Source: Xiphias gladius
Taxonomy: Eukaryota > Chordata > Actinopteri > Istiophoriformes > Xiphiidae
NCBI RefSeq assembly: GCF_016859285.1
Contig: NC_053411.1
Coordinates: forward strand, 4,910,316-4,974,315
DNA: 64,000 nucleotides
Direction of reading: 5' to 3'
A program made the translations under genes and the position numbers. Numbering within the stretch: the stretch's first letter is position 1; every line of letters starts with the position of its first letter. Shown one piece after another: positions 37,807 to 50,331 of this stretch. The notes beneath the pieces were generated by a model. The model did not search any database. It was not told the origin of the DNA and saw only the letters and a program-made list of their open reading frames with translations.

Positions 37807-37890
37807 CGTGCTTCAAATGCTGTGCGGAATGGGTTGAACCTCTATACGTTCTCTGCTATTCACAAGGACTGGGTTCGGTTGGCCAATCAG
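37807..37890 (-). promoter_or_regulatory. NITR promoter segment of the headless gene
   Basis: About 85 bp match the 5' flanks of NITR A and C, including the GTTCTCTGC block. The sense CCAAT is altered (TTCGGTTGGC instead of TTTGATTGGC at 37,874-37,883), but the opposite-strand CCAATCAG next to it is kept. Confidence 0.5.
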
Positions 37891-38484
37891 ATTGAATTTC
37901 CGGTTTTGGAAACAGTGAACACATGATCAGCACCAACCTACCTTGGCAATTTCCGGTCCTTGAGACAAGCAACAACATAGAGACTAGAGAAAAAGATAGA
38001 GCCTTTCAGCAATTTCATCAGTAGTTTAAGACATAAATGGCTTTCTTGTGCCAAATTTGTGACTAAAGTCCCAAATTTATATAAAGGCATGTGATGTTTA
38101 TTCTAACGTGTTTGCAATGGTTGCCTTGGTGATTGGAAAAAACTTTCCAAGAGACCAAGCTGATTTTTTGACAGATGACAGGTAATGATGTTTGCAACAC
38201 TTGTATTAGGGTAATTTACTGATGTGAATGAGCTTCCAACTTTCTCACTGAGTGATCATTTTACAAGTAAACAGAGCCAAAACCATGGCACAGTCCTTAT
38301 CTTTAACTTATGTATGTGGTGAGTTTGTCAGACGACGTTGCAGTTATAGGATTTCAGCAGTGCAGAGCAGCAGCTTGGGAATGGCTTGGAAGTGACTCCT
38401 GGTTAACATGTAGTCTTAATGGGCCACGATTCAGTCACTATTTCATACTTCTTCTGTTGTCTGACAAAAGAAACAGAGAGACAT

Positions 38485-38577
38485 GTAAATGAGAACACCT
38501 TTATTGGGAATTCAGCTGTATTAAAATACTGTATATGTGAGCACAGACAGTAGGAGAGAAGCCAACAGATAATGGGC
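38485..38577 (-). repeat. Dispersed repeat, copy 2 (inverted)
   Basis: Reverse-complement partner of 19,921-20,017. It lies just before the recombination junction of NITR D. Confidence 0.6.
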
Positions 38578-38627
38578 CGGCCGTGTACTAGGTTTTGAGC
38601 TAGTCTTGTTATTTTGTTTTGTTTTTC

Positions 38628-38756
38628 TGCTGTACGCTGTGGTCTGGAAGGCACGGGCCGGTCTTCGTGTTTTCACGCTAGGGCTTAATTGTTTCCAGTA
38701 GCGGAAACCTGTTTCACAGTAATTCACACTTTATTCACCACAAGACTCAAAGCAAA
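38628..38756. repeat. Copy of the NITR A/C distal 5' flank
   Basis: From CTGTACGCTGTGG to CAAAGCAAA this stretch matches 22,489-22,615 and 33,168-33,300, which lie a few hundred bp upstream of NITR A and C. It ends exactly where NITR D's I domain begins, marking a recombination junction. Confidence 0.75.
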
Positions 38757-39426
38757 TGTTTGTGTTTGTGTGTTGGGTTTCCTCTCACACTGATCATTCC
38801 TGTCTCCACGGGTGTAAATGAGTCCTGGATGAGATTCTTTCAGAGTATTTGAACCAGTAAACACTGTGTTCTCCATCACAGGTCCCAGTGTTCACTGCAC
38901 AGTTTACACTGACAATAGTGCTTTCTGAATTTCTAACGTGTATAAATAGCAATAAATAGTAAATAGCTGGGTCGGAAATACACCAATCTTCGATCGTCAA
39001 GTGATTTTTTTTTATCATTTTCAGTATCCAGTGTGAAACGTGGATTTTTCTGGAATAATTATAAAAAGTGCCATTTCTTTCATATATGTAGGAGAAAACA
39101 TGAGCCTTGGTTTCTGTTCCAGACTTTGCTTATACAAGTAATACATTGCTACCACATCACCTTCACTGAAACATCAAGTTCTCTCTCCTTTTAGTTGAAA
39201 CAAAACTACTATCTCGATGCACAGATTAGAATTTTAGAATGAAATGAATAATAAAGCAATTGTAGATTTTATGATAAAATTCAGCATAATCAGTACATTA
39301 AAAACATTACACACATTTGTATGAAGAGTGAAAATACACTTAAAGATACAAGTTTGAGTAAAAAAAACACAACTCACCCATTTGTCCAAAGAACAAACTT
39401 GTAGATAGAAACATTGGAGAATTCAT
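38757..39426 (-). pseudogene. NITR D, degenerate pseudogene
   Basis: The leader survives at 39378-39426 (MNSPMFLSTSLFFGQM, good donor). The V domain is decayed: its N-terminal part is largely lost, framework pieces lie in different frames, and ISDPAIYYL lacks the second cysteine. The V end (ESTIVSV) runs directly into the first I-domain cysteine (NCAVNTGTCDGEHSVYWF), so the linker and first I strand are deleted. The I domain itself stops at the CA-rich stretch near 38,757-38,770 and is joined to copied flank sequence. No membrane exon, 44-nt exon or tail follows. A dead NITR damaged by at least two internal deletions. Confidence 0.85.
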
Positions 39427-39496
39427 CAATTTCAAATAGCTGTGTGAAATGAAAAGAACATCATTCCATTCTTCACTCTTTAGAAACAAGACTGCG

Positions 39497-39506
39497 TTTG
39501 ATTGGC
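39497..39506 (-). promoter_or_regulatory. CCAAT box of NITR D
   Basis: GCCAATCAAA on the sense strand, 71 bp before the relic start at 39426. Confidence 0.5.
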
Positions 39507-42500
39507 AAGCCTGAAGTAACATTGTACTGTATGCCCAGCTTACAAAACATCACATACTCACCGTTACCCACAGTGTCAAGAGTTGGTTTTTAGAAAAAAA
39601 AGGCCAACTGGTCTGAGTGACCAGAATCTGCTCCTGTTATACCTAGTCTACATCATCGGCGTAGCTAAAGCAGCATGTCAGCAGTCCTCCATCACTGTCT
39701 ACACTGGATGTGTTCAAATGCTGTCCAGTCAGATGCACCTATAAAAAACAGCTATTCTTTGGTCTGAGTTATGCATGTAAACAATAAATTAATCATGAGC
39801 CTTAGTAAGATACATCAATCTCTGTAGGCAGCTGTACTGATTAAGGGTACAATGTAGAGTATTTCTGTATACAAAGTTATTTTTACATTCAGTGTTACTC
39901 ACCTTGAGGCCTAAAAAAAATCGATTGCATTTCCTTCCTTATAAAACACTTGCAAAGTCAATTTTCTGAATATTTTCAGTCATGCAGTGTTCGCATACCT
40001 GATTGCTGGCTTATAGTCTTTTTTTTTTGCCTTTGTTGGTGCATTGGTATGTTTCTTTTAGCATTACCACCACTAACTTAATCAGCAGCTTAAAACTGGT
40101 GGTAAGAGCGTGCATTCCATTGCTCGCATGTACAGTACATGTATTTCAATTGTCATTTGTTCATTTGGCCTGTGAAGAAGGCATGATTATGTCCACCTGC
40201 TCTATTCATTTGATTAGAGTAAACACTGTGTACTGTACCCAGGTATGGAGCAACAAATTGTGCCCGGGTCCACTTGAATAGGTGGTCTTGAGTATGGTTT
40301 CATGTGTACTCCGATACAGTTCGCATCAGGTGTGAAAACAACTGTACCAAAACACTGCTATTTAGAATGTGTAGTGTAGTGTACTCTTCTTCTTTGTGTT
40401 CATTGGTGAGTCGCAAACCAACTAAGTGCATGCCGCTACCTACTGTATTCGGATGTGTAGATATCCAAGTGTATTCGGGTACAGAACAACATTACTAATT
40501 AGAGAGCTGCCCGGCAGGGGAGTGGAGGCGGGGGGGGGCAATCATACTCAGGCACGGTACGAAGCGATTGTACCTAATGTGAAAACGCCCCAAGAGTCTG
40601 CAGCAATGCTATCAGCTTTTTCATGGCTGTGCTAAGGCACAGCAGTGCTTTGAGCTAAATGCTAAAGCCAGCATACTAACATGGTCCCAATGACAGTATG
40701 GGTATAATGTATATATGGGTATAATTAGCAAATTATCACTAAACACGAAATCACATTGAGATCACAATCTCTTTTACAAGAGAGACCTCCGAATATACAA
40801 CAACACAATTCAGTCACACAAAGCAGTCATCACACACATATACTCATTAAAAAGGTCATAAACATTATTAAAAATATCCTTTGGTAGAACTTTAAGGGGA
40901 ATTGGTGTCTAACTTCCAGTTAGGTGTATAGTACTGAATACCAATCTTCACTAGTTAAGAGCTGTATGAGGGACACAAGTATGCCAACGCCTTCTACACT
41001 GTAAAAAAGAAAAAGTTGAGAACACTCAAAATGTCGAGGCAACAAACCACAGTAACATTTTGAGCTGACAATTCAACTAAATTTCTTTAGTTTAGGCTTT
41101 GAGTTTATTCAACTTAAAATTTTTACTTATGTTTACTTTTCACAAGTTAGAGTATAACAGCATTACATATTATTTTACATGATCAAAACTCACAATTTTT
41201 ACTTCTATTCATTTATTCTAAGTCAAAGTATCTGTGTACTCTACCCACCTGGAATTTTCTGTTTTTAAGTGATGGATTCTTCTTATTATTTTTTTTAAAT
41301 CTTTTGTTGTGTCAAGCCTTATTTTTATCCCCCATGACAGCTTTTGCTACACTGTTAGCAGTCACAGTAAGCCAAGGACCACTGTTCTTTATGAAGACCA
41401 CTATGACTCAAGTGTCTCAAATGAAAATGAGAGGGGCGTAGGAAGTGTCTGAATTACAAACCTAATTTTCATAGGTCTGTAATTCCCCCACATCAGTGTG
41501 GGAACTTTGAGCACTGAGTTTTACACACAGTCCAAATTTTATTTTTTATCTGGAGCATCAAAAACTTTTCTCGGATGCCTCCTAGGTTTTTCCACCATAG
41601 TGTGAAAAATACTCCTAGTTGCGGTAGCCTACTCTGCCGCTACGGTTGCTCCCCTCTTCAGCTCTGGCAAACTTGCTGGTTGTCGTAAAATGCATCGCTC
41701 ATGGTGCCCAGAGCGGGAATGGCACCACAGATTTAAAACTCAGATAGGCCTAATCACCGATGCGTGAACTCGTTTGGTAAGGCCTTGAATTTAACAGACG
41801 TTCATTTATATGTAAAAGTCCCGCATTCCTGCTTTAAATCAAAAATGTAGAACAAAAATGAGGTCTAATTTTAAGTTTATGTCTGCCGTTAATGACCATA
41901 GAATCCAAATATTTTTTTCTTTTTTTGTTTTTGGGTCAAAACCATAAAAATCAAATGACACTTTCTTTCTTTGTCATTTTGCATTTGTTTCTAAGAGGAA
42001 ACTTCAAATACCAAAGAGAACATGGAGCAATGAAACTACCTTAGCAGTTTTCCACATTGACAGAAGTTTGCCAAAGGTAAATGTTGAAATGTGTAGAAGT
42101 AAAGCTGTAATGACAGGAGCACTGAGGCATAGGATCCATACGTCAAAATTCTCCTCACCAGGAGACTTTCTTATGTTTAGTTTTATCAGTGCAGATTTAT
42201 CACTATGTGACAGCTCTGAGGGATAATTTGCTATTGTGGTTGAACTGGTTGAACTACGATGGATACTGTCTTGAATGCTGGGTTAGCAAAGCCCAGATCC
42301 CTTCACCATGCTCTGCAGCACAATCAATCCAACAAGACACCCCACTAAGACCTGATCAGTTGTCCCTGTGTGTAAAAAAGCAAGCTGTGAAAACAGAATT
42401 CTGGTTTGATGATGTAGACCTGGAGCTTAATATTGGTGTTCACAATTACATAGGCAAAATATTCAATTTCTGTAGCACTAAGGCATAAATGAAGGTCAGA

Positions 42501-43623
42501 TTTGTACTATGGACAATTCAGACAAATGTAAATTGAAAGAGGTTTCTTTTCTAATTGTACCTGAAAGAAAATGTCATCAATATAAGCCAACTGCACCACT
42601 CCGAAGTACTTGAGTACTTCATCTGTAAACATCTGGAAGGTAGACAGGACTTACTGTCACCCAAACAGTAACATAGTGAACTTTAAGGGCCTCATGTTTT
42701 CTAAAAGGGTGTCAGCTGTCTAGACTGCTGGGCCTGTTCCTACTGCAGGTACTGTCTCAGATCAGGTCATCAAATTGGACATGTGTAGGAATCAAGAACT
42801 GCAGGGCAACATAAAAATCTTCCTGTGACATTTTATCAAAACAACTGAGTTTCACCACTGATTACGGTGGGTGAGGTCAACCACATGCTTTTCTGCCACA
42901 AACCACAGAAGACTGAATGAGATGCCAGATATTAATTCACATGCACACATATTGTCTCACAATCAACATGTTACAGAAATAGATTAGCTTTATTAGATCA
43001 CTAATGAAATAAAATGGCATACAAAAGCACATTTATGATTTGGTTTGGTTGATCTAGACATACTTGATTCCATTTGTCAAGATAACAGTGTTACATCCAG
43101 TGGCAATGGTTTTATTAATTCTTGCTTTCTACAATACCTGCTTATGGAAACTATGGTATGATTATTCTTAGGGAAACATCATTGTTCTGCAAAAAACCCC
43201 AACTGCGGTAAAAGTATGGATAGGGTAGAGTAACTAATTCATTTGGTAAAGGTTAGGGAAAGTGTGTTTTTTTTTTTGTTTTGTTTTAAAAAACAAGTCC
43301 AATGTTAACTATAGGTCTGTGACAACATGATTTCTGGTCTCCTGCACGAGAGTCTGATGCACCCCAAACTACCACCACCCCAACACCCACTCCCTTCTTT
43401 CCTCCTTGCCACATAAAGGGCACACTTCTTCTTGCATTTGTACTTAATGTTGCCATTGGGCATAAATGATGAGGTGAAGAATCCTTCAATATTAACATAA
43501 TTCTTAGGAATACTGAGCTCCTTTTTTTGACTGCAGACCACAAGGAAGCTACACAAATACTGTATATCTCACAATCTACATCTAAATTGATCTACATCAA
43601 AAGTATAAGCGTAACATCTATTT
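39507..43623. other. Long gene-free interval between NITR D and E
   Basis: Mixed AT-rich sequence. A palindromic-looking fish repeat starts ACTGTAAAAAAGAAAAAGTT near 41,000 and a retroelement fossil lies at about 42,540-42,900. No host exon recognised. Confidence 0.5.
42540..42900 (-). mobile_element. Ty3/gypsy-like reverse transcriptase fossil fragment
   Basis: The minus strand shows TFQMFTDEVLKYF followed shortly by LAYIDDI, the pattern around the YxDD active site of Ty3/gypsy-type reverse transcriptases. The fragment is short and broken, no LTRs were recognised, and a related fragment lies near 48,360-48,540. Old and inactive. Confidence 0.5.
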
Positions 43624-45157
43624 TTACTGCTTTAGGCTTGAGTACACACATTCACTCTTGGTGCTGTCCCTGTGTCTTGTTGATCTGTTGGGCAGGTTAA
43701 CATTTAAAGCAGCATAATGGAGGTTGTCTGCATCTCTGCAACCCTGGTAACGAAATATGTTGAAGTGGATTAGGATACCAGTCCATACAGAAATATAAAA
43801 ATATCTACAAAACAAGTGATTGTTGTGCACTCAAAATGTGCTTTAATGGTAATTAGTAAATCATTAAATGTCCCCTCTGGATTTGCTGTGGAGGGAGCTG
43901 ATAATCTTGCTTGAGGCTCTGTTTTTAAATCACACAAAAGGATCTTTTATTCAAAGGTTATATTTAGTGAATACAAGCTATCAAATACAACCATTACCAC
44001 TTACCTTGGCAGCTGTTGCTCTTGTTCATCTTGTACACTGAGAAAGCCAGTAAAACACTCAGGATAGTGGTGAATGTCAGAGCTCCGCTCAAGAAATATA
44101 CATGAGAGTTGGGAGACTTCACCTCAACTGCAGACAGCCAGATATCAGAAACAGAGCTTTCAACTTTTATCTCTATGTTCATTCAAAGTTTGATTGGAAA
44201 GTAACCATGAATAACTATAAATAGAATCAGACCATCTCTGCTATAATGTTACTCACATTTAGGATTCAGTTTGGTGCCATTTCCAAACAGTATGTGTCCA
44301 CATGAGGCAACAGCACAGTAGTAGGTCCCAGCGTGAGAACGATTCAGGTTCTCCATCGGAAAATTGTAGACACAGGTGTGTGTTTGTGTGTTGGGTTTCC
44401 TCTCACACTGATCCCTCCTGTCTCCATGGGTGTAAATGAGTCCTGGATGAGATTCTTCAGAGTATTTGAACCAGTAAACACTGTGTTCTCCATCACAGGT
44501 CCCAGTGTGTACGGTACAGTTGAGAGTCACAGAGCCTCCTGGCTGGATGGTCTCAGAAACGGACTGATGGACCAAAGCTTGGCTGTTCAAACCTGAACTC
44601 TTTACACTGACAATAGCGCCCTCTGCAAACTGCAAGAGAAACATGTAGCTATTTGCGCAGTAGTAAGTAGCTGAGTCTGAAATTTGCAAATCAGTAATTG
44701 TCAAGTGATTTTTAAATTTTTCAACTTCCAGTGTGAAGCGTGAATTGTTCTTGAATTCATGATAAAATTCCTTTCTTATATCATACACATAAAAGGAAGA
44801 GATGAGCCTTGGTTTCTGTCCCAGAGTTTGCTTGTACCAGAAGAGCCATGTTGAATCATCACCTTTATAGAAACATTGCAAAGTCACTTTGTCTCCAACA
44901 TTAGCAAAAATAAAACGTCTCTCTTGATGAAGAGTTGAGGGCAATTTCAAATCACTCATCTGAGCTGAAGTGAAATGAGAATAAAGCAAATGCACAATTA
45001 ATTACATCTGACAGACACATAATATTTACATAAAAAATATTGCATGAAGAATTGCTATAAACTAACATACAAACTGGAGCCCAAAAAAACATAACTCACC
45101 CATTTTCCCCAAGAACAGACATGTCAGATAGAAAACAAACTTTGGAGATGTCATCAT
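43624..45157 (-). CDS. NITR E, open reading frame with damaged tail splice donor
   Basis: Leader 45100-45157 (MMTSPKFVFYLTCLFLGKM), V/I 44257-44964, membrane 44005-44127, 44-nt exon 43875-43918 and tail 43624-43743; 350 residues if all five join. V: VTLQCFYKGD, LFWYKQTLGQKPRL, SDSATYYCANSY, J-like LQFAEGAIVSV. The I domain has all six cysteines and FGNGTK. Membrane: VYFLSGALTFTTILSVLLAF. Tail: LHYAAL (canonical ITIM) and CVYSSL. Odd point: the 44-nt exon is followed by GGGACA, whereas every other NITR here has GT at this place. Skipping that exon would shift the tail frame and end the protein after about 15 residues without an ITIM. Surface expression is likely; inhibitory function is doubtful. 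Confidence 0.82.
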
Positions 45158-45222
45158 GTTTGAATTCTGTCTTGAATGAAAGAATCTCGGTACTTTCTTC
45201 ACTCTTCAGACACAAGACTGTG

Positions 45223-45232
45223 TTTGATTGGC
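45223..45232 (-). promoter_or_regulatory. CCAAT box of NITR E
   Basis: GCCAATCAAA on the sense strand, 66 bp upstream of the start at 45157. Confidence 0.6.
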
Positions 45233-46679
45233 CATTCTGAAATGACACTGTTCTGTGCGGTTTCCTACTTAGGAAACATGATCACACGTTCACTGGTACC
45301 TATAGTGTCAAGTTTGTTTCTTGATAAGATTCACATGGTGAGATATAAATATGAAGTAAAGTAAATAATGTCTCTACATCTTGGTATCATATTTTAAGTT
45401 ATGGAAAAATATATTACAGTTATACACAGTATATCGGCTTATTATCTATTATTATACACAGTATACCAGTAATCACATAGAATGGAGTCTAATTATGCTC
45501 AACATGTTGTTGCTCATCTATGTTTAATAGATACAGTAACATGCAGGTTTGATTTTGAATATAACAAATACCTGTATAATAAACATGACAAAGGTCATTC
45601 GTGTATATATACTGTGGGTGCAATCAGGGTATTCAGATCAGTCTCACAAAATCAGTCTCATAGAATCAGTCTCATAAACAATTAACCAAAAATTTTAGAA
45701 TTACAATTAAAAATTAAAGTGATAAAAAAAGGAAAGTCTAGTAAAATTATTTGCATTTAAATTGACTTAAATCTATATTACAACCAGATTTATAACACCA
45801 ATGAAATAACAATGTAATGAAAGCAATTGGAGTACTTAGTTGGCAGAGCATGGCTTTGGATAATATTACAGTGAAAACAACAATCACAACTGTTTAGTAA
45901 AATATAAAAGATATAGCTCAAATATATAAAGATATAGTGTTTTTGGCTTGGGCACATCTTGTTTCTCACGCCATGAGAACTATATCTGTGGACGAGCATA
46001 GTGAATAAGTTCATCAACAAATTTTGCAATACACAGCATGAAAAACATGAAAATACAAAATGCAGCTTAGTGCGAACACGAAACAAAGGCATTCTACAAG
46101 TATAACACAATACCTCATTGGCCGCACGTCATGAAAAGAGGTTCATAAGTCCTTGAGAGTCTTTTGAAAGTCTCTATGACTGTCTGCTTCTGCTTCAGAC
46201 GTCAATAATTATGACTCCAAATGCAATATAGCAGAGCCTCGTGAGAGTAATCTGCTCACCTGCAGTCCATGAGAAGAAAAAAAGACCTCAGTTCTGTCAG
46301 TTCCACTAAAAGTTTACATTAGATTATGTTATTTCGTGCCTTGTTGTATTTTAACTGTAACAGATGAATTCACTGTACATCAAATCATCAGATTTAAATT
46401 TCAACCTTACATCAAATAGATTTTTTTTTTATTGCATGAAATTATGAAATCAATTATGGATCAGTTATCAATTATGCATCATGAACATTAATGCAACAGC
46501 ACTTACAAAAGGGTTTATTACACACTAAAAGCATCAACCATGCAGCCACTATTATTTTAGTGTAAAAAACACAAAGCACAAATGGTAAACCCTTGCTAGA
46601 TTGGTGAGACTATATACAACTGTGTGTGTATGTGTATGTAAGAGAGAAAGAGAGGGAGAGAGAAGCAGTGGGCATGTAG

Positions 46680-47650
46680 AAGCAGGAGGGAATCATAGCG
46701 TGCGTGTATCTGTTCCCGAGCCTGTTCCTGAGTCAGCCGACATCAAGCCTGCTCCTGGTTCCCTGTCATGGGCAATGCCCAGCTCCTGGTCCTCCAGCGT
46801 GGCCAATGCCCAGCCAGATCTGCAACTGACCGCCTCCTGTTCAGCACTCCAATGGGCTGCATAGCCTGCTCTCAGCTCTGACCTGCAGCTGAATCTTCTG
46901 GTGCCGACTGTCTCTCCAGACCCCAGTCTCTTTTTTCCCGGCCTCCAAGTCATCCTCCAGAAAGACTCCGTCTGACTGATCGTCCTCCAGCTTTTCTTCG
47001 GGAGGGGGCCCGCTTTCGCTGTCAGCCCCCTGCTCAACCTTCAGAGTGGTCCTGCGTTCGTCCCTGACCTTGCGGATGCCCTCTGGAGCGGTCCTGCCTT
47101 CGCCACCACCCGCCGGAGTGGCCCATCCTTCATCTCTACCAACAGCTGTAAAGACTGCTATTCTGAAGTCCCTGCCTTTGCCCCTCTTTTCCCCTCGGGC
47201 CATCTGCCCAAGTTCCCCAGTTTCACTCCTCAGCTCTCTGTTTACTGGCCCAACGATCCTCTCTCAGGATGCCCTCCACCCATCCGGCTTGGTGTTCTTT
47301 GGTGGGTTTCCAGTTTTATTTTGAAATCACCTTTCTTTGTGACTATGGTTGTTTTACTTCCCGCCCTTGTGTGTTCCCCACCTGTTGGATTGCCTTCCCC
47401 GCACCAATTAGTTTCACCTGTCTAGAGTTACCCTTGCCTTTTTCGTGTGTTTAGTCTGTGTTCCCCCTGCTCTTTGTAAGTTTGTCTGTTTTGTTCCTGG
47501 TTGTGGTCCTTAATTTTCCTTGTGTGTATTTTCCTGTTGCATGTGTTCCTGGATTCCTGCCACCCGCCTGACTGTAAGCCGGTTTCACTCATTCTGCCTA
47601 CCTGTGAATCTACATTTGGTTGTTTCTTGTGTTCCATGCTTCCGCCATAA
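46680..47650. repeat. GC-rich transposon-derived block, family unassigned
   Basis: Base composition changes abruptly. Proline-rich frames appear on both strands (for example 46,601-46,864 and 46,841-47,203), and the part around CACCAATTAGTTTCACCTGT resembles end sequences of common fish retroelements. I see no domain and no terminal repeat, so only repeat origin is suggested. Confidence 0.4.
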
Positions 47651-48169
47651 CAAGTAGTGGTCGTGTCAGTGGAAAAATATGGTGTTTTTACAATTTTGAT
47701 TAAGTTGAAAAGAGTTTAAATTACCTTCATAAGAGCTAAGATCTTAGATATTATTTTTATTAAGTTGCAATAATGGGAATTTTTAAGTGTATGTTTTTAT
47801 GTTATTTGAACACTTTGTCATCTGATACTGTGATACTGTACCATGTGATATTTAAAATTGCCATATGCAACTAGTGCTCCGCTGATGTTTTACTGGTCTT
47901 CGGCTTGAGGTGTATAAAGGTGTGAATGCCACCATCTATACATCCTGCTGAAAACCACATTAGCTGCTGTACTGACACAGGTGCGAAACAAAAAGCATTG
48001 GTGGGAAACTTAAGGGTGATGGTTCTTGTCTGCATTCATAGTAGGAGCAGTGCCATACTTAAATTCCATTATGTCATGGGTAATTATTGTTGTACACCAT
48101 TTAAGTTGTCTTGTTGAGCAAAATTTGTTTACTCGACCCTGCTCGCCAGCATGAGTATTGTAGTAATAC

Positions 48170-48560
48170 AGCCCATTGAGACCTGATCAGTCGTCACTGT
48201 GCACACAACCAACATCCTGTTTCTCCTCAATCAGCAGAAAGATAGCATCAAAGTGTGTTAGAAACCAGACTTGTTCTATTACGATGCTTAAAGATGCGTG
48301 GCGGAGACCAACTGCAGCAGTCCCAACAGTACATAATACATAAGCCATAGAAAGCTGACAATTTTCATTGTAACCCAAACAGAAGCGTAATGAAGTACGG
48401 CCCCCCGTATTTTTTTTTATTTTTTTTTATTTTTTTTAATAGTTTCAACATTTTGGCCTGCTTAGCCTTTAGTATGTACTGTCTCAGTTTATCAGACAGG
48501 TCATCTAACTTGGACACAGAATTCAAGTATTTAAAATCGAAAGGAAACCTTCTCATGTCA
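48170..48560. mobile_element. Retroelement fossil related to the fragment at 42.5 kb
   Basis: Short blocks match the 42.2-42.8 kb region: GACCTGATCAGT, ACCCAAACAG, and GTACTGTCTCAG with GGTCATC. It therefore probably belongs to the same Ty3/gypsy-like family. Broken and old. Confidence 0.4.
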
Positions 48561-49027
48561 TTCTTGCTTTGGTATCAGAACAACAACTACTCACTGACAT
48601 GCTTTGCAACATTTATTTAACACTGAATTCTTCTGTTGTACTTTGGGGACCACAAAGGGATTTCAGTCAGGCTTATTGGTCCTAGATAGATGATTCAAAT
48701 CGAAGTGGGAGGAATCGGGAGGTATAGATTATGAGTTCTCATCAACATACTCTTTGATCATTTCTTACAGTTTTGGTTAATCCAAAATCCAAGACAGTTC
48801 CCCAGTTATCATCAAAGTCTATAAGTCGATACCTTGCACAGTATCATTGAATCCAACAAAGTAATACTGTGAACATTCTGCTTTAAACCACAGACACAGA
48901 TTAGAGTCTCCCTATTGTATTCATTACACATAGACATGTTGTCTTGATAAAATCTAAGTACCTGTACTGAGAAACTGAGAAATCCCATATGACTAAAAAA
49001 GACAGGTGAAAACCAGTGAAACCAGTT

Positions 49028-49712
49028 CTACTGCCTAACACTGGGGTACAGTCATACTTGGTGCTGTCCCTGTGTCTTCTTGATCTGTTGGGCAGGTTAA
49101 CATTTAAAGCAGCATAATGGAGGTTGTCTGTGTCCCAGTAACTGGAAACAATCATATCAGTACATCATGATATGGGGTCCTGAATAAAACAAAGTCCACA
49201 AGACAATTATTTATTTTTTTGTGATATTAAAGGGTTACTGAATGTAAATTTAACAGTTAGACTAAAGCAATAATATTTACCTCTGCATTTGTTGTGGAGG
49301 GAGTTGATAATCTTGGTTGAGATTCTGGTTGTGAAACACAGAAAAATATCTTTTATTCAAAAACCTAATTCAGTGAAGACAAGCTGCCTGACAAAAAAGT
49401 ACCAGTTACCTGAACATTTGCAGCTGTCGCTCTTGTTTATCCTGTACACTGAGAAAGCCAGTAAAATACTCATGATGGTGGTGAATGTCAAAGCTCCACT
49501 AAAGAAATACATCGAGACAAGAGTCCACCTCATCTACAGTAGGAGAAATTGTAGAACGTTTTTCTTTGTCTTCCGCCTTGTCCAGAATTTGTTAAGAAAG
49601 TAACTGTCACTATTTATCAAATGAGACAACTCTGCTTTTAAAGTGACTCAAAGTCCAGCTTGGTCCAAACAGTATGTGTCCACATGAAGTGAGAGCACAG
49701 GAGTACATCCCA
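49028..49712 (-). pseudogene. NITR F, truncated pseudogene without V domain
   Basis: A tail (49028-49141, LHYAALNVNLPNRS, near-identical to NITR E), a 44-nt exon around 49,280-49,323 and a membrane exon around 49,409-49,534 (GALTFTTIMSILLAFSVYRI in the expected frame) are present. The I domain is reduced to its last strand (SCGHILFG region, about 49,665-49,712), after which the homology stops. The membrane frame carries a shift, the tail start is two bases short, and the second tail tyrosine motif is lost. No leader or V domain lies upstream; an inverted-repeat element starts 150 bp away. Confidence 0.82.
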
Positions 49713-49863
49713 GTTTTTCTACTGTTTACCTTGCAAACATATAAAAGAAAATATAATGTAGCTGCCTCTGCAATGCTTTTACAGAGTTGTAAAATCCTGT
49801 GTGCGAGTATTATAAGTAGTATAAACCATTGTGCACAATTGTGGGGGCTGATAAGTAGGTTGG

Positions 49864-50331
49864 CCTGAAGAGCTCAACACTGCAGTTTAAGAAAAAACAT
49901 CCAGATGAACAAAACACAAACTAAAAAAATGACTAAACAAATGTGATAATACATGCATGGCATTTAAAAAAATGCTGAAAAGTAAAAAAACAAAAACAAA
50001 AAACAAATACAGAGACACACTGTAACTACAGAAACACTGTGGGGTTAGCACCAGATATCCGTGTCCGGACATCTTCGTCACTTTTTGGTGTCCCCTCCAA
50101 ATAGTTGCTTTGAAACACATTTGTTTCGTTGTATTCTGTGCTACTTGCAGGGTGTCTGTATTTATTTGTGTTTTCTGTTTTTGCAGCACGTCTCAGTATT
50201 GGAATGGTGTTTTTCTCTCTTTGCAGTATTTTTTTTAATGCTTTCAAATTAATGAAGATGTTTTCAGAGTTTGCTTGTGTTTTGTATGTTCACATGTGTT
50301 CTTAAACTGCAGTGTGCTGAACTCTTAGGGC
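49864..50331. mobile_element. MITE-like element with long terminal inverted repeats
   Basis: The left arm (49,864-49,923), beginning CCTGAAGAGCTCAACACTGC, matches the reverse complement of the right arm (50,264-50,331), beginning CCCTAAGAGTTCAGCACACT. Both continue through CTGCAGTTTAAGAA and CAAAACACAA. About 465 bp in all with no transposase, which fits a non-autonomous DNA transposon or foldback element. No clear target duplication identified. Confidence 0.7.

Larger units (their letters stand above)
45233..49027. other. Intergenic between NITR E and F, repeat-rich
   Basis: AT-rich sequence to about 46,600, then a GC-rich repeat-like block, then AT-rich sequence with a retroelement fossil. 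No host exon seen. Confidence 0.5.

Noticed and set aside
42189-42488. 99-codon plus-strand frame
   Set aside because: Lies beside a retroelement fossil and shares short blocks with the 48.2-kb fragment; probably a chance frame in repeat sequence.
46601-47324. Proline-rich frames of about 90-120 codons on both strands
   Set aside because: They overlap on opposite strands in a GC-rich repeat-like block and lack domains or splice context.
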